64,000 nt of DNA from Macrocystis pyrifera (GCA_031763025.1 JASSKH010000030.1:8596653-8660652), one strand, 5' to 3'. Positions 46,801-59,776 are shown, numbered from the stretch's first letter. The notes: generated by a model from the sequence alone, not told the origin. Program-made: numbers and translations.

Positions 46801-47691
46801 CTCCTCTGTACGCGTTTTTATTTAATAGCTACAGCAGGAAATAGCTGTTACGAAGTCACGCCTGGTAGAGTTTCGAAAAACGGAAAGAAGAAAACATTTT
46901 AAAAACGGCGCCGAGGTATAAGGACAATCAGACAAAGGGGGGGGGTGCACAGAGACGTCGGCGGCTAAATTATGTCGTCTGCTGCCCAGCCTATATTCTG
47001 TCATCTGCCGCTCAGGCTATATTATATTATGTCGTCTGCCGTCCCACCCTCTTACCAATTCCGCTAACCAGAAGAAGTTTCCCTCGAGGGACGAAGCCGC
47101 GTTGGGCTATCTTCGCCAAGATTGGCCGACGCAAATCTTCGACACATAACAAATCCGGCGCAATGTCAACCCGAGAGTCTGTAACGCTCTCCCCCCGCGG
47201 AGCATCCCGCCCTCATCAAGTACAACCGATCCGTGTTGAAGGGCTGCGTACAAAATGCGCAAACAGACTGAAACAAACAAAGAACTGCGAATGCGAGGCA
47301 AACGTACAAAATGCGCAAACAGACTGGAACAAACAAAAAACTACGAATGCGAGGCACACGCACAAGAGTGCCACCCACAACAAATGGCAAAATTACGCAT
47401 GCGACCATCCCACAGCAGGGGTGCACCCGACGTTCCTGAGCCCCTCACATTGGGAACTCAATATATCACCCTATACAATACTTGGAAGAATTTCGTTCGG
47501 GCCATCCGACCGGCACTTGTATGCGCTAGTCCTAAAACGAATATACGAATAAATTTTTCATCCTACTGTAACTGGTAGTTCCTCACTTAATGAACTCAGT
47601 TGGTCAGAAACCTTTCGCCCAAAAAGTGAAACCTCTACCGTGGGGTGACTGAAAAACTTCCTGTTAGTACCTGGTACAGGGGTACATCAAC

Positions 47692-48520
47692 GAAGGTAGA
47701 GAGCTGGGATAATCAGCTCGCCGATCTTCCTTCGCCTTGACTTGATACTGCCGACCATCGAGTTGGACACCGCTAACGACCGTTGCTATTGGTGGCAAGA
47801 TTCTCTCCGATGAAAACTAAAACGTTGATACGCTTTGTTGGTCTAATCGATGTGAAATGATTGGCAATTTTTCTTCAAGAGGGTAGTGGGTAAACCCACC
47901 GGGTGTTTTTATTGTTGACTTCGAGTTCGAGTTCGAAGCCAACAGTTTTTTCTTCATCCTTCCTCCCGCCATGTCGAGCACATCAAATGAAGAGCGCACC
48001 ATAAGACACGCTAGACACAGAACCCGCCCCTCGTGTCCGGCACCCCCCACTGCAAAAAAAGACAAACTACTAAGATTTACGCCTCCCAGGCCGAGCAACT
48101 CCATACGTTGACTCCACCAACCTACTGCACAAAGCGACACACAGCGGGTCATCTAACCCATTTAGTCAACTTAACCCCTGCGAATCCTTCGTCCGGCATC
48201 CGACGCGATCGCGGCGAACAATGCCGCACACCCTCTCTCCCGCCCCGTCCCACCCCAAGAAATACACCAGCATAAAATCAAATGAATGTAACGAGGTTAC
48301 ACCTCATCTATCCACGTGACCTTCCACGGCTACACAGTCATAGATAGCGATGGACTGCTTACTGCGCTGGTATCCACATATGTTTCCATGGAAAGAACAC
48401 AAAAACGCACAAGAGCAGAAGCCCATGAACGTACCAAAAACTAACGACTAAACTACATGGCACATTCTGTCGCCCCTCGCATCGGTTTTTCCGAGGGAAG
48501 CTTCTGCACAAGTGTAAATA
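47692..48520 (+). repeat. Module A, unit 4
   Basis: Closest to the unit 1 copy; for example both read TTTCCATGGAAAG where units 2 and 3 read TTTCCGTGGAAAG. The double hairpin, the CCGCCATG block and the core are all present. Confidence 0.65.
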
Positions 48521-51500
48521 TCAAAAAAAATATGCAACAGGCCTTCCAGAATCACTTTAGCTCGTTCATCGTGCTCGGTTGGGTCGGCAAACAAACGTAC
48601 TATAAATAGGAGAAACAACATTTTACCAGGTACCTGTGAAGGTATCACCTACTGAGCGATAGCGGTACAAGATCGATCGATTACCCAGCCCAGGGTAATC
48701 CTTATAACACTCTCCCCCCCTCTGAACGGCGTGATATTTGGGGCGTCGGAACCGTATACGTCTGTACGCTGACCTACCCGCTTCGTTTCATTAACCTGGG
48801 GAACCAGGGAGATGTGTGTTTTTTAGGGATGCACCCGGACGACATCAAATGTGAAAGCATTACCTACTGGGCTATAGGGGTAAAAGATGCATCGATTACC
48901 CAGCCCAGGGTAATCCTTGTAAAATACATACCGGTATGTTTGTTGCCGCGTGCTGCAAAAATGATCTCTCTTTTCTCAGTTTTTTTTTTCTCTTCTCATT
49001 TGCAAGGTATTATTTACTATGTTCGCTCTTCTTTTCTCTGTCCCTCCTACTGCTGTACGTAGTCGTAACTCAGACCCGGGGTCACATGGCAACCTCTCCC
49101 CCCCCCCCCCCCCCCACTACTACGGTTCTTGCCTTGGCAGGCGTTTTTATAGAGAGAGGCCTGCAGCCATTTCTCCCCTATTAATAGTCGACTCGCGTCG
49201 GATTTATAGGCATGGTCCTATACTTATGCCAAGCGCTCTGCCTCTCTTTTTTTTGGGAGTGGTTGGTTGCAGGTATTCTAAACGGTTGTTTATCTGACCG
49301 ACACTTACAGCAAGTACTCGGAGACACGCCAGCCAGCGGACACATTCCCGAGAAAAACCGGCCAAATCAAAAACATGTGCTGGCGCGACGCTAAACCAAA
49401 ACTAACCCTCCAAAACCCACTCCCACACCTTTGAACGGCTAGGCAACCAAGCCGACAAGGTACGTAAAAAAAAAAAGAACGAAAGAAAGGAGGGCCTAGC
49501 CCTAAGGGACAGGAATAAATCGCGGGACGAAAGCCATCGCCATGCCACCCGCAACGGGGGGGGGGGCGAGGAAGTTTAATGGAAAAGCGCTAAATGAATA
49601 CCGAAGAAAAATAACACGGAAGACGCCAAGAACCACCCAAACCTAGCCCACAACTTTGGAAACGTGTCCTGTGCCACAAATGAGTGGCCCGAATACCCAG
49701 ACCAGCCCCGACACCGAGCGGGGGGGTAGACAGGACAAAAAAGGCAAAATCCATCACCAACCCAGCCCAAGAAAAAAAAAAACCAGAAATACACCCGAGC
49801 AGAAAAAAAAAAAAACTCGACCCGAAAACTCGGACAACGCCAAGAAGAAGAAAAACCACCCCCCAAAGTCCAGGAAAACGACAAAAAAAAAATATCGAGT
49901 GCAGCCGAGAAGCGAGAGTCAGCTATCCACGGCGGCGCCTCCAGATTCATCTACGTTACGCTGGACCCCCCCCGTGCAAACGCGCTAGCCAAGTGATTTT
50001 ATATGTGGATGGTTTAATGTGAATGGTATGATTGGAATAAAGCGTTGCACATTGTCAGATGGCAAATGGAATATTAACAATCTCGCGTCCGTCCTTATTA
50101 GGTATGCAAAGAAGAATGTTGTAAAAAACGAATGGCACATCCCAACGATATCGGGTTCGTTTATTGCCCCTCGGTTAAGAAACCGCGTCAGCCAGAAACG
50201 TTCTGGTCGAAGAGTGCTCTACCCTTATGGTCTACGCATAGCAAGGACGGGTCTCAATCGACACATTGATGTGCTAACTTCCAGGAGAGAACATCAAGGA
50301 GAATTTCACCGACGACTGACTGCAGGCAGCTAGCTGTGCCCCTGCTGTAATACATACGTATACCTAGCGCAGTCCAGTGTGCTATTGTTTGGAGTGAGTG
50401 TGGCCTTCTACTACTGTACGGCGACGGCGGTCGATTGGCCTACTACTGCCATCGTGCTTTGATCGTGCAGTGTCGAGGTGTCGGGGTTGTTTCACCGCAG
50501 TAGTAGTACTTATCTTGCCGTGAAAACATTGATGTCTTCTTTCGCGTGTTCTTTGAGCTTCATCGATGGTGGCAAGCTTCAAGACCAGTCAGGGGAACAG
50601 GCTTCCACGAACTTAACGTCAGAACGGACACTTCGTTCGCTACGCACCAGAACAACACACCGCTATTAATAGTATATGCACGACTACATATACATTTAGC
50701 GGTAGTAGTAGGGATGTTCTACTAGTAGATGGATGAGCGGTGTACACTGTTGAGACAAGGACACACTTAATCCTTTCACTGCAGTACTGCAGTCCCGTTT
50801 AGGGGACAAATTACTTTCAATTTGAGTGGTTTGTCCTCAAAGCGGGTCTACAGTTTGCCCTGAAAGGGTTAAGGGACATTATGATAAAAAATAAATCGCC
50901 CCCCCTGATTTTCCTCTTTTTCTTGAAAAAAAACAATGAGAGGAAATATTTCCTAAATCAGGGAACTTAACGGAGAGCAAAACAAATCAGGAGCGCTTTA
51001 CTACGCGGACTTCCCAACCTTGAGGGCAAAAACTCAGGAAAATCTGCAAAAAAAACGGGAAAATCAGGAAATAAATCAGGAAAAACAGCGAATAAAAAAA
51101 ATAGGACGAAGCACTCTCTGATAACAACGGCGGCCTTACGCATTTTTTTCCACAATAATTTGGCAACTGCAAGTGTCGAAACTACTACATAGTACAGGGC
51201 CCCACGATAGTACCTTCGGCTGCACAGTAATAGGTTTCCGACCCCGCCCCCTCCTGAAACCACTCGAAGGTTGAACAAGACAATCGCAAAATAAACGAGA
51301 GTAGTATCACTATAAGAACAAAGGAAGGAACTAAAAGCAGTGAGTAAAAGGAAGAGAGCAAGGTTTGGTTCAGCTATTTTTGCCGAACAAATCGAGCACC
51401 ACATATAACTGCCGGACTCGAAAGGGGCCCGGGGCCACAGCATCGCTGCGCACCCGGCTGAGGTAGGTGGACTCGCAGAAGCACACGCACGCAGCAAAAG

Positions 51501-51946
51501 ACTTAAGAGCGATGTTAGGTTCCCAGCCGGTATGCATGTCGCACGCATGCCGACATATCAGTAGGAAACCCACTAGGATATCCTTGGGTGACCGACGCCA
51601 CCACCAGCATCAACAACAAGAAGAGGGAAGAACGGTTCATGGTATATACTTTTACGAACAACTGCAGCAGATAAGCATGAAGCAGGGTAAGTTTTGTTTT
51701 CACGCTGCGCGTTGCACAATCTTCTGTATCGTCAATCAACGCTATTATTTCTACTGCGGTACTGCTGCACGAGGTCTTCACTCGTTCTTGTCTGAAAGCG
51801 TCAAGCGCTCCCTCGGTTGGTTGTTACTACCGCCCTGAGTCGTATTCGTTTGCATCGTACGTTGCAAAAAGACAACGAGCACGAAGAACAGAAGCAGTGC
51901 CTTTCACAACGAATGAAAACGCGAGTACTGGCTGTATTGTCATAAC

Positions 51947-53322
51947 GGAAGGTAGAGAGCTGCGATTAGCAGGTCAATCTTCCTTCTCCTTGATACTGCC
52001 GGGCGAGGATCGAGGTGCACACACATCCCGACCGACAGATGTTGTCAAGTCCACTCGCAATCGAAACCAAGCTATGTTCGTGGTAGTTGGTGTGAAATGA
52101 AATCAGTTGCAATTTTCTTCCTCAAGAGGGTGGTGGGTAAACCCACCGAGTGTTTTTTTTTTTGGCTGACTTCGAGTCTGAAGCCAACGTTTTTTTTTTC
52201 TTCTTCCTCCCCGCCATGTCGAGCGCAACAAAGACACACACACCACACACATCAATAAAAAACATCAGATATACCGTACAAAGCAGAGCAAAAGCACAGC
52301 AAACAAAGCGGTAACACAAGGGGATACGGACCATTTACCCAGTGCCACACGTACTGCTTACATACACGTAGAGCTCTCCGGCATACCAAACCAAAACAAT
52401 TCACCACTAGCCGATCGCAAACCGGGCGAACGCCCCACTCATCGCCTCACTCCAAAACAGAGGCCAGCTGTCCAACCCTTAGGCGACCTGGTTGGACTGC
52501 TGCAGGGAGCCATCTCTGCGACGACACATATGAAGAATCCCACACAGGCCCCCACCACCGGAACTTCTCCAACGACTACATATTTAGCGCAGAACCACGC
52601 ACAGACCCCGCCCGCCCGAAACAATACCGGGGCATTCCCCGCAGCAAACAAACGAAAGAAAGAAAGCATGCCTTTTAAAAAAAGCAACTCCACGTATGTC
52701 TACTAATCCTTCGTCCGGCATCCGACGTCATCGGCGCCGACAGTAGTGTGCATCCCCCTATATACCCCGTCCCACCTCGACAAAAATCAAACAGCACAAA
52801 CTCTCACACGTGAATGCAACCAGGTTACGGCCTTTTCCTACATACAGCAGCCAGCGACCATCGCGGAAGCACCAGCTGTAGTCGGGATAGACATTTTTCA
52901 CACGGTTGTACTGCTGTACAGGGAAGCACTCGTAGTGTCGCGTGCACGGCAGTGACTCACTACAGACGTCCCAACTTTTCACCGACGCTGTTCTTGAGAC
53001 ACCTGCTACCATACCAATACCATACAGAACCATCAAAACAAACAAGCTGCATAAGCACAGAAGCCCACGAACGTACCAAAAACAAGAGACTAAACTACAT
53101 GGTACGTTCTCTTACCCCTCGTATCGGTTTTTCCGAGGGAAGCTTCTGCACAAGTGCACATAACAATAACAAATCAAGGCATGTCAAGCTTTTGGTGCCT
53201 CCGGCATCAGTCAGAGCAACACCAACCATCACATAATCTACATCGTGCATCAACTGCTGCCTGCCCTCAAGCCACAAACAGCAACGCAAATACCGGAAGC
53301 GATGGTCTCGAACACGCCTCCC
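51947..53322 (+). repeat. Module B, unit 4
   Basis: Like unit 3 at GACATTTTTCACACGG. It carries an extra C before GCCATGTCGAGC (near 52212). The double hairpin and core block are intact. Confidence 0.65.
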
Positions 53323-55246
53323 TCAGTACCCCTCCAGCTGCGGCTGGTGACGGCTGTTGAAGTGGGCCAGATGCGCCATCCTGCTGTGCTGCCAGTTACC
53401 CCAACCACCGCCACCGCGGCCACCACCACCGCAATATCCCATCCCTCCTCCGCGCCTACCACCGCGCTGCTCAACGCCACAACCCCCCCGGGACGGTGAG
53501 CTACGGTGAGGGTGCGCCATCATGCCGGGCGGTGCACCAGAAGAACCTTCGTGGAACAGTCCGTGGAACGGTCCGTGGACCGGTTCGTGTGGCGGTCCAT
53601 CGGGGCGACCACGAGACCTCCCCATTTTCCCTCCTCCGTGGGGACGAGGACCGCGGTATCCAGGACCTCCGTGTGGACCCAGGAAAAAGACCACGCCCTC
53701 TTCCTCGCTCTCCTCCCCCAGGTGCATGGTGTGGTGGCCGGCTCTGGGGAAGGGACGAGCAGGGCCGTGCATGGGCCCGGATGGAACACAGCCAGACGAA
53801 ATACCAAAGCAGTAGCTGGCGTCAGCCGGGACATGGGGAGGGCCGCGAAGCCCGCCCATTCCTCCTCCGTCGCCAAGAGGTCCACGTTGCCGAGGCCCAC
53901 GAGCTCCCCCCCGCAGACGCCTGCCTCCCTCTCCCTCTCCCTCCCCCTCGACGAGAAAGCCTCCACCGCCGTGCCCGTGTCCGTGTCCGTGTCCGTGGGG
54001 GGGGTGGCTGTGTCCGTGGGGGGGGGGGGCTGTGTCCGTGTCCGTGCTTGCCGCCACCAGGGGGACCACGGCCATGCCTAGCGGTGGGCATGCAGTGGCG
54101 ACCGGGCCCGCGAGGCGGTCCTTGGAGACGTTCTCCATGGTGACGAGGACCGTGGTGTCCAGGGCTTCCGTGCGCACCCATGGGCGCCGACATGCCCTGG
54201 TGACCGTGCAGACGTCCTCCGTGATGACTCGGGCCACGGTGTCCAGGGCCTCCATGCGGACCAAAGGGCGCCCACATGCCCTCTTCCTCGCTCTCCCCCT
54301 CCAGCTGCATGGTTTTGAGGCCGGCTCCGTGCAAGTGACGACGACGAGGGCCGTGCATGGGCCTGGACGGACCACAGCCAGACGAAGGTCCACAGCCGTG
54401 AGCACGGGGAGGGCCGCGAGACCCTCCCACACCAAACTCACGAGGCCCGCCAGCACGTAGATGATGTCCAGGACCACCCCGTCCCCTGCCCGGCCTGGCG
54501 CGAACTGCCTCGCGTGTGACGAGCCCGAGCTTCACCAGGCGGTGGGGGCTGACGCCGAGCGCGCGCAGCAGGGGCCTAGTCTCACGGGGGCGGAGGTTGA
54601 TACCGCCGGCAACCAGGGCGGCGTGAACGGGACGCCTCGTCTTCTTGCCGTTGCCGTCGCCGTCGGCCTTGGCATCGCCCTCGGTGTCGTCGCCGATACT
54701 GTCGATGTTGTCGCCGTTGTCGTCGTACGAGCTGCTCGAGTCGTCCGAGACGAGAATGTCCTCCTGTCCGACCTCCTCCTCTTCCTCCTCATCCTCTGCA
54801 TCTTCCTCCGAACAGTTGTTGTTGATGAGGTTGTCGTCCATCATCGCACCAGTCTCAGCCTCGCGCAGCTCCTCTTTGCCCTCGTCCGAGATTTCACCAG
54901 CCAAGACAAGCGACGGCGATCCGCCTTTGCCGCCTCGCAGAAGCCTCCGAGGTGCTAGCCCCTGCACCACCATGCGGCGAGGAGCAAGGCCCAGCAGGGC
55001 CACGGTCTTCTCGAGCTTGAGCGCCGTCATGGACGGCACGCCGTGGTATTCGCGAAGGTTGCGGGCGGCCAGCTTGTACAGAGCGCTCAAACTTCCGGGT
55101 TGGTGCTTCTGTGCGGGCGTGCTCAGGACTGCATCCGCGATGAGGATGCTGCTGCTGTCTTTCTTCTCGTCGTTCATCTTGTTGTTCATCTTGTTGTTGT
55201 TGTTGTTGTTGTTCATCGTGTTGTTGTTGTTGTCGTTGTTGTTCAT
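53323..55246 (-). pseudogene. Minus-strand member of the divergent gene pair, unit 4 (single frameshift)
   Basis: Best-preserved minus copy. From the ATG at 55246 the frame is open for roughly 405 codons, through the first GPH repeats (PHGGPGHRGPSHHGG). It shifts at a G12 run (54018-54029; the run is 10 in unit 1 and 11 in units 2 and 3), and the alternative register is then open to the stop at 53323. If that run is an assembly error, this copy would encode an intact protein of about 640 residues. Confidence 0.6.
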
Positions 55247-55531
55247 GTTTTTGTGAGCAGGGTGGGGGGGTGCAGGGTGGGGCCGCGGTCGTTGGGGGTG
55301 TTTTTTTTCTGGCGGGACTGTGCGAGTACCGTTCCACAGATCGGGGATTTCTAATTCCGAAATTGAGAACGTGAGAACCGCTCTAGGAATTCTGGGTTCT
55401 AGAAGGTTCTACAGAGGAATTTCTACAAATCCACGATCTGTGGAACGGTGCTCACACAGTCCCGTCGCCAAACCTCCGCCCACCGGCCACCGCCTACCCC
55501 CCACCCCCCCCCCCCCCCTGCTCACAAAAAC
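55247..55531. promoter_or_regulatory. Bidirectional promoter region with HSE-like motif, unit 4
   Basis: The motif is at 55397-55409. A longer C-run precedes the plus-strand ATG. This spacer separates the two best-preserved gene copies of the window. Confidence 0.55.
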
Positions 55532-57064
55532 ATGAACAACAACGACAACAACAACACGATGAACAACAACAACAAGAACAACAACAACAACGACAACAAC
55601 AAGATGAGCGACGAGAAGAAAGACAGCAGCAGCATCCTCATCGCGGATGCAGTCCTGAGCACGCCCGCACAGAAGCTCCAGCCCGGAAGTTTCAGCGCTC
55701 TGTACAAGCTGGCCGCCCGCAACCTTCGCGAATACCACGGCGTGCCGTCCATGACGGCGCTCAAGCTCGAGAAGACCGTGGCCCTGCTGGCCCTTGCTCC
55801 TCGCCGTATTGTGGTGCAGGGGCTAGCACCTCGGAGGCTTCTGCGAGGCGGCAAAGGCGGATCGCCGTCGCTTGTCTTGACTGGTGAAATCTCGGACGAG
55901 GGCAAAGAGGAGCTGCGCGAGGCTGAGACTGGTGCGATGATGGACGACAACCTCATCAACAACAACTGTTCGGAGGAAGATGCAGAGGATGAGGAGGAAG
56001 AGGAGGAGGTCGGACAGGAGGACATTCTCGTCTCGGACGACTCGAGCAGCTCGTCCGACGACAACGGCGACAACATCGACAGTATCGGCGACGACACCAA
56101 GGGCGATGCCACGGCCGACGGCGACGGCAACGGCAAGAAGACGAGGCGTCCCGTTCACGCCGCCCTGGTTGCCGGCGGTATCAACGTCCGCCCCCGTGAG
56201 ACTAGGCCCCTGCTGCGCGCGCTCGGCGTCAGCCCCCACCGCCTGGTGAAGCTCGGGCTCGTCACACGCGAGGCAGTTCGCGCCAGGCCGGGCAGGGGAC
56301 GGGGTGGTCCTGGACATCATCTACATGCTGGCGGGCCTCGTGAGTTTGGTGTGGGAGGGTCTCGCGGCCCTCCTCGCGGCCCTCCCCGTGCTCACGGCTG
56401 TGGACCTTCGTCTGGCTGTGGTCCATCCAGGCCCATGCACGGCATGTCGGCACCCCTGAGTCTGGGTCCGCACGGAAGTCGTGGGCACCGCGGTCCTCGT
56501 CACCGCGGAGAACATCTGCAAGGACCGTTTCATGGGCCCGGTCACCTCAGCATGCCTATCGTCAAGCATGGCGGTGGCCCCCTTGGTAGCGGCAAGCACG
56601 GACACCCGGGGCGTGGCGGTGGTCCTCCTGGTGGTGGCGAGCACGGACACGGACACCACCACCCCCTCCACGGGCACGAACACGGACACAGACACGGACA
56701 CGGAGGCAGGTGTCTGCACGGGGGAGCTCGTGGGCCTGCTGGGCAAGAGGGTCCTCGTCGCCACGGAGGAGGAGGAGGGATGGGTAGGCCTCTTGGTCGT
56801 CCCCAGGGACCGCCGCACGGACCGCCCCACGGACCGTTCGACGAAGGTGCTTTTAGGGCACCGCCACACCCTCACCATGGCTCGCCGTCCTGGAGGGGCG
56901 GCGGTGGCATGAAGCAGCATGGTGGCGGCAGGCATGGAGGGGGGATGGGGCACTGCGGCGGGCGTGGTGGCGGCGGCGGTGGCGGCGGTGAAATGAAGCT
57001 GTGGTGGAGGGACCATCTGGCCCAATTCGACGACCGTCACCAGCCACTGCTGGAGGCGCACTGA
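55532..57064 (+). CDS. Intact plus-strand gene of the divergent pair, Asn-rich/acidic/GPH-rich protein
   Basis: The only uninterrupted copy: 510 residues from the ATG at 55532, just after ACAAAAAC, to TGA. Segments in order: Asn-rich 2-21; conserved segment about 29-130 with LALAPRR and GLAPRR; acidic tract with EEDAEDEEEEEE and SDDSSSSSDD; block RRPVHAALVAGG...LRALGVSPHRL near 200-240; then a Gly/Pro/His-rich half with GHGH runs and a Gly8-type tract, ending in a less repetitive tail (KLWWRDHLAQFDDRHQ). It has no signal peptide and no recognised domain. It differs from its minus-strand partner at only a few residues in the first 250 but strongly afterwards, and lacks the 585-bp internal duplication. 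It shares the HSE-bearing spacer with that partner. Function unknown; the GPH half may bind metal or nucleic acid or be disordered. Confidence 0.65.
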   Translation: MNNNDNNNTMNNNNKNNNNNDNNKMSDEKKDSSSILIADAVLSTPAQKLQPGSFSALYKLAARNLREYHGVPSMTALKLEKTVALLALAPRRIVVQGLAPRRLLRGGKGGSPSLVLTGEISDEGKEELREAETGAMMDDNLINNNCSEEDAEDEEEEEEVGQEDILVSDDSSSSSDDNGDNIDSIGDDTKGDATADGDGNGKKTRRPVHAALVAGGINVRPRETRPLLRALGVSPHRLVKLGLVTREAVRARPGRGRGGPGHHLHAGGPREFGVGGSRGPPRGPPRAHGCGPSSGCGPSRPMHGMSAPLSLGPHGSRGHRGPRHRGEHLQGPFHGPGHLSMPIVKHGGGPLGSGKHGHPGRGGGPPGGGEHGHGHHHPLHGHEHGHRHGHGGRCLHGGARGPAGQEGPRRHGGGGGMGRPLGRPQGPPHGPPHGPFDEGAFRAPPHPHHGSPSWRGGGGMKQHGGGRHGGGMGHCGGRGGGGGGGGEMKLWWRDHLAQFDDRHQPLLEAH

Positions 57065-58380
57065 GGGAGGCATGTTCGATTCAAGACCATCGTTTCCGGT
57101 ATTTGCTATGTTGTGGATTGAGGGTTTAATAGACAACAGTTGATACACGATGGAGATTATGTGATGGTTGGTGGTGCTCTGACTTTTGAGAGGCACCAAG
57201 GACGACTTGCCTTGAGTTTTTTGTCATTTGCACTTGTGCTGAAGCCTCCCTCGGGAAAACCGATACGAGGGGTAAGAGAACGTACCATGTAGTTTAGCCT
57301 TTTGTTTTTGGTACGTTCGTGGGCTTCTGTGCTTATGCAGATTGTTTGTTTTGATGGCATGGTATAATAGCAGGTATATCTCTATTATCAATAGGACAGC
57401 GACACTCTTTTGAAGCGGTGTGGTGGATCACTGCTGTGGAGCCGTGGACGGCCGCGTGGATAGATAAGGGTGATGGGGTGTAACCTCGTTACATCCATGT
57501 GATACGGCTGCTGTGCTGTTGTATGTGGTGGGATGGGAAGGGACGGGAGAAGGTAGAATGTTGTGTCCGCCGCCATGGCGTCGGATGCAGGACAAAGGAT
57601 AAGAGTAAATTCTACCCAGGTTTTGATTTTCTACTGCTGCTGTGTGTTCCGATACAGCAGTAGGTTGGTGCAGTCAACGTGCAGTTACTCTGCATATTGC
57701 ATCTCGTTCCAGGTGGAAACACCCGGTATGAGGCGGGCGGGTTTTGGGGAAGTAGGTAGCCGCCGGATTGTTTCGGCAATGTGCGGGCTAGTGTGGGACT
57801 TTCGTGTACATCGGCGCACAGATGGCTTCCAGCAGCGGTTCGACAATGCCGGTGGCTTGGCTTTTGGAGTTGAACCTTCTGGTTTGTCTTCTGGAGTTAG
57901 CCATCTCTCTTCTGGAGTTAGTCTCTCGGTGCAATTCATTGTGTATTGTCTGGTTTGGTATCATATGTTGAGCTCAATAACAGTACGTGTGGCAGTGGGC
58001 GTAGTTTTTTGTTCCCTGTGCTGCCGTTTTGTATGCTGTGATTTTGCTCTTGTCTTGTATTTTTTTTTTTTTCCGTGCGTCTTTGATGCACGCGACATCG
58101 GTGGAAGGAAAAAAAAAAAATGTTGGCTTCGAGCTTGAAGCCAAAAGAAAAAAAACACCCGGTGGGTTTACCCACCACCCTCTTGAAAGAAGAAAAGTGC
58201 CAATGATTCCACTTCGATTACACCAACAAAACGTATCAAACCTTTGGTTTGGCTCGTATTGAAATTGACCCACTATTAATAACTGTCGATCAGGGTGTGT
58301 GTGCTATACTCGATGATCGGCGGTACTAAGAAGAAGAAATATCGAGCTGTTGATCGCTTATCTCTGACTTCCGACTTCCA
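57065..58380 (-). repeat. Module C, unit 4
   Basis: As in unit 2, but TCTTCTGGAGTTAG is duplicated at about 57889-57922, which changes the start of the minus-strand open frame (57685-57939). Confidence 0.65.
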
Positions 58381-59705
58381 TGTTTTGACCTTGTAAAAAC
58401 AATGCTTTTGCTTCTTCTGTAGCACTGTAAGCGAAGCAAATCCGTCTTGTTGTATGCTTGCTTGATGCTTCGTCGTGAATAGACTCCGTTGCCACACATT
58501 TGGTAAGTGTAGATTAGACATTTCGTATGTTTCTTCCATGTTATTTTGTCGTGTCAATACAGTGCCGTCCCTGACATGGTTTTGTATTTCCAAGGGTGAG
58601 TTAACGGTGGAGCTTGAGCTGCTGAGTGTTCTACTATGATATACAGTTAGTTGTACCGGTTTACTTCGTCTAGTGCTTCGTATAGGTTCAAGGTTCCCTG
58701 GTACCTACAAGAGGTATCATGCAGGAAGTTAGTTGAATATCATCTGTATTTGTGAAAGATGATGGCAACAAGCGACGCTGAAAGACGAAATTAGGACCTT
58801 TTTACAGCAGTACTTGCGTATATACCAGGTACGTAATAATGCTTCGCTTTGAAAACAATGGGTGTCAAGTTTCACCCACCTATAATATCATACCTGGTAC
58901 TACTACAGGAAGTAGCTAGAGTGTGTAGAAATAACCTCGCTGTGACTCGCACGGTGTCCAGTGTAACCGCTCGCGAAACCACACCCCACCGAGCTCATAA
59001 TCTTCTCCTGCGCACGTCGATCGAATCTGAAGGTATGAACGTCCCTAACTCCTAAGGCCTCGACCATGTTAACCCTGTTTGAAACTCGAATCTCGATTCT
59101 CGATGTAAACGTATGATCTGATTTTCGATAACAGCAAGCTTTCAACCTTTATGCAATAACTCGCTACCCTCTCTTGCACCACAACGCACAAAAGCAGCAA
59201 CCCTAATTAGAAGAAGAATGCCCCTCCCCCCTCCTACCGGGGGGCAAGTTTAGCTACATGGAGAATCAAGCTTCGATAGTAGGAAAACTGATACCTGCTA
59301 CGTATAAGCAGGACGTTATTAAAACGTTGCGACATGGACCGAAGCACGATACGGTGTGCACACTCGCAGCCTTGATAAGCGTAGACCCTTTTGTCGACTA
59401 CTACTACTCACTACTCGTAGATGTTTTCACAGCAACCCGTCCTTTAATTTTTTCTTGCAACGCAGAGAGACCGCAAAGAAAAGCTGCAAGGTTTCTTTCG
59501 ATTACCATAGCAACAACGTCTCCCAATTGCGCGTATTATGTATGTATGTATGTATGCATTTGTTGCATGGCCACCTTTCAAAGAAAACTCCTTCCCTGCG
59601 TGTCACCCTGTCCCTGAATGTAAATATAAGGACTGTTTGTATACTAACATTCAATAAAAAAGTTTCCTTATATCTAGGGACAGGTTGGTACAATATGTAT
59701 GGACT

Positions 59706-59760
59706 ATTACGGGGGACCATAGTAAATAGGACCAAATATTGTCGTAAAAAAAGGTAAATA
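59706..59760. repeat. Half of foldback element 2, cut at its tip
   Basis: Only the left arm is present. The match to units 2 and 3 ends after GGTAAATA at 59760, within about two bases of the hairpin midpoint. Unrelated sequence follows. Confidence 0.75.
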
Positions 59761-59776
59761 CAAGGCGCTTCGCTCC

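Larger units (their letters stand above)
46507..59760 (+). repeat. Tandem unit 4 of the array (right-truncated)
   Basis: Matches unit 2 up to 59760, then changes abruptly to unrelated sequence. The last shared bases are GGTAAATA, which in unit 2 lie at 24990-24997, the tip of the 24942-25048 hairpin. About 1.26 kb of the unit tail is missing. This unit carries the only intact plus-strand gene copy and the least damaged minus-strand copy. Confidence 0.9.
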
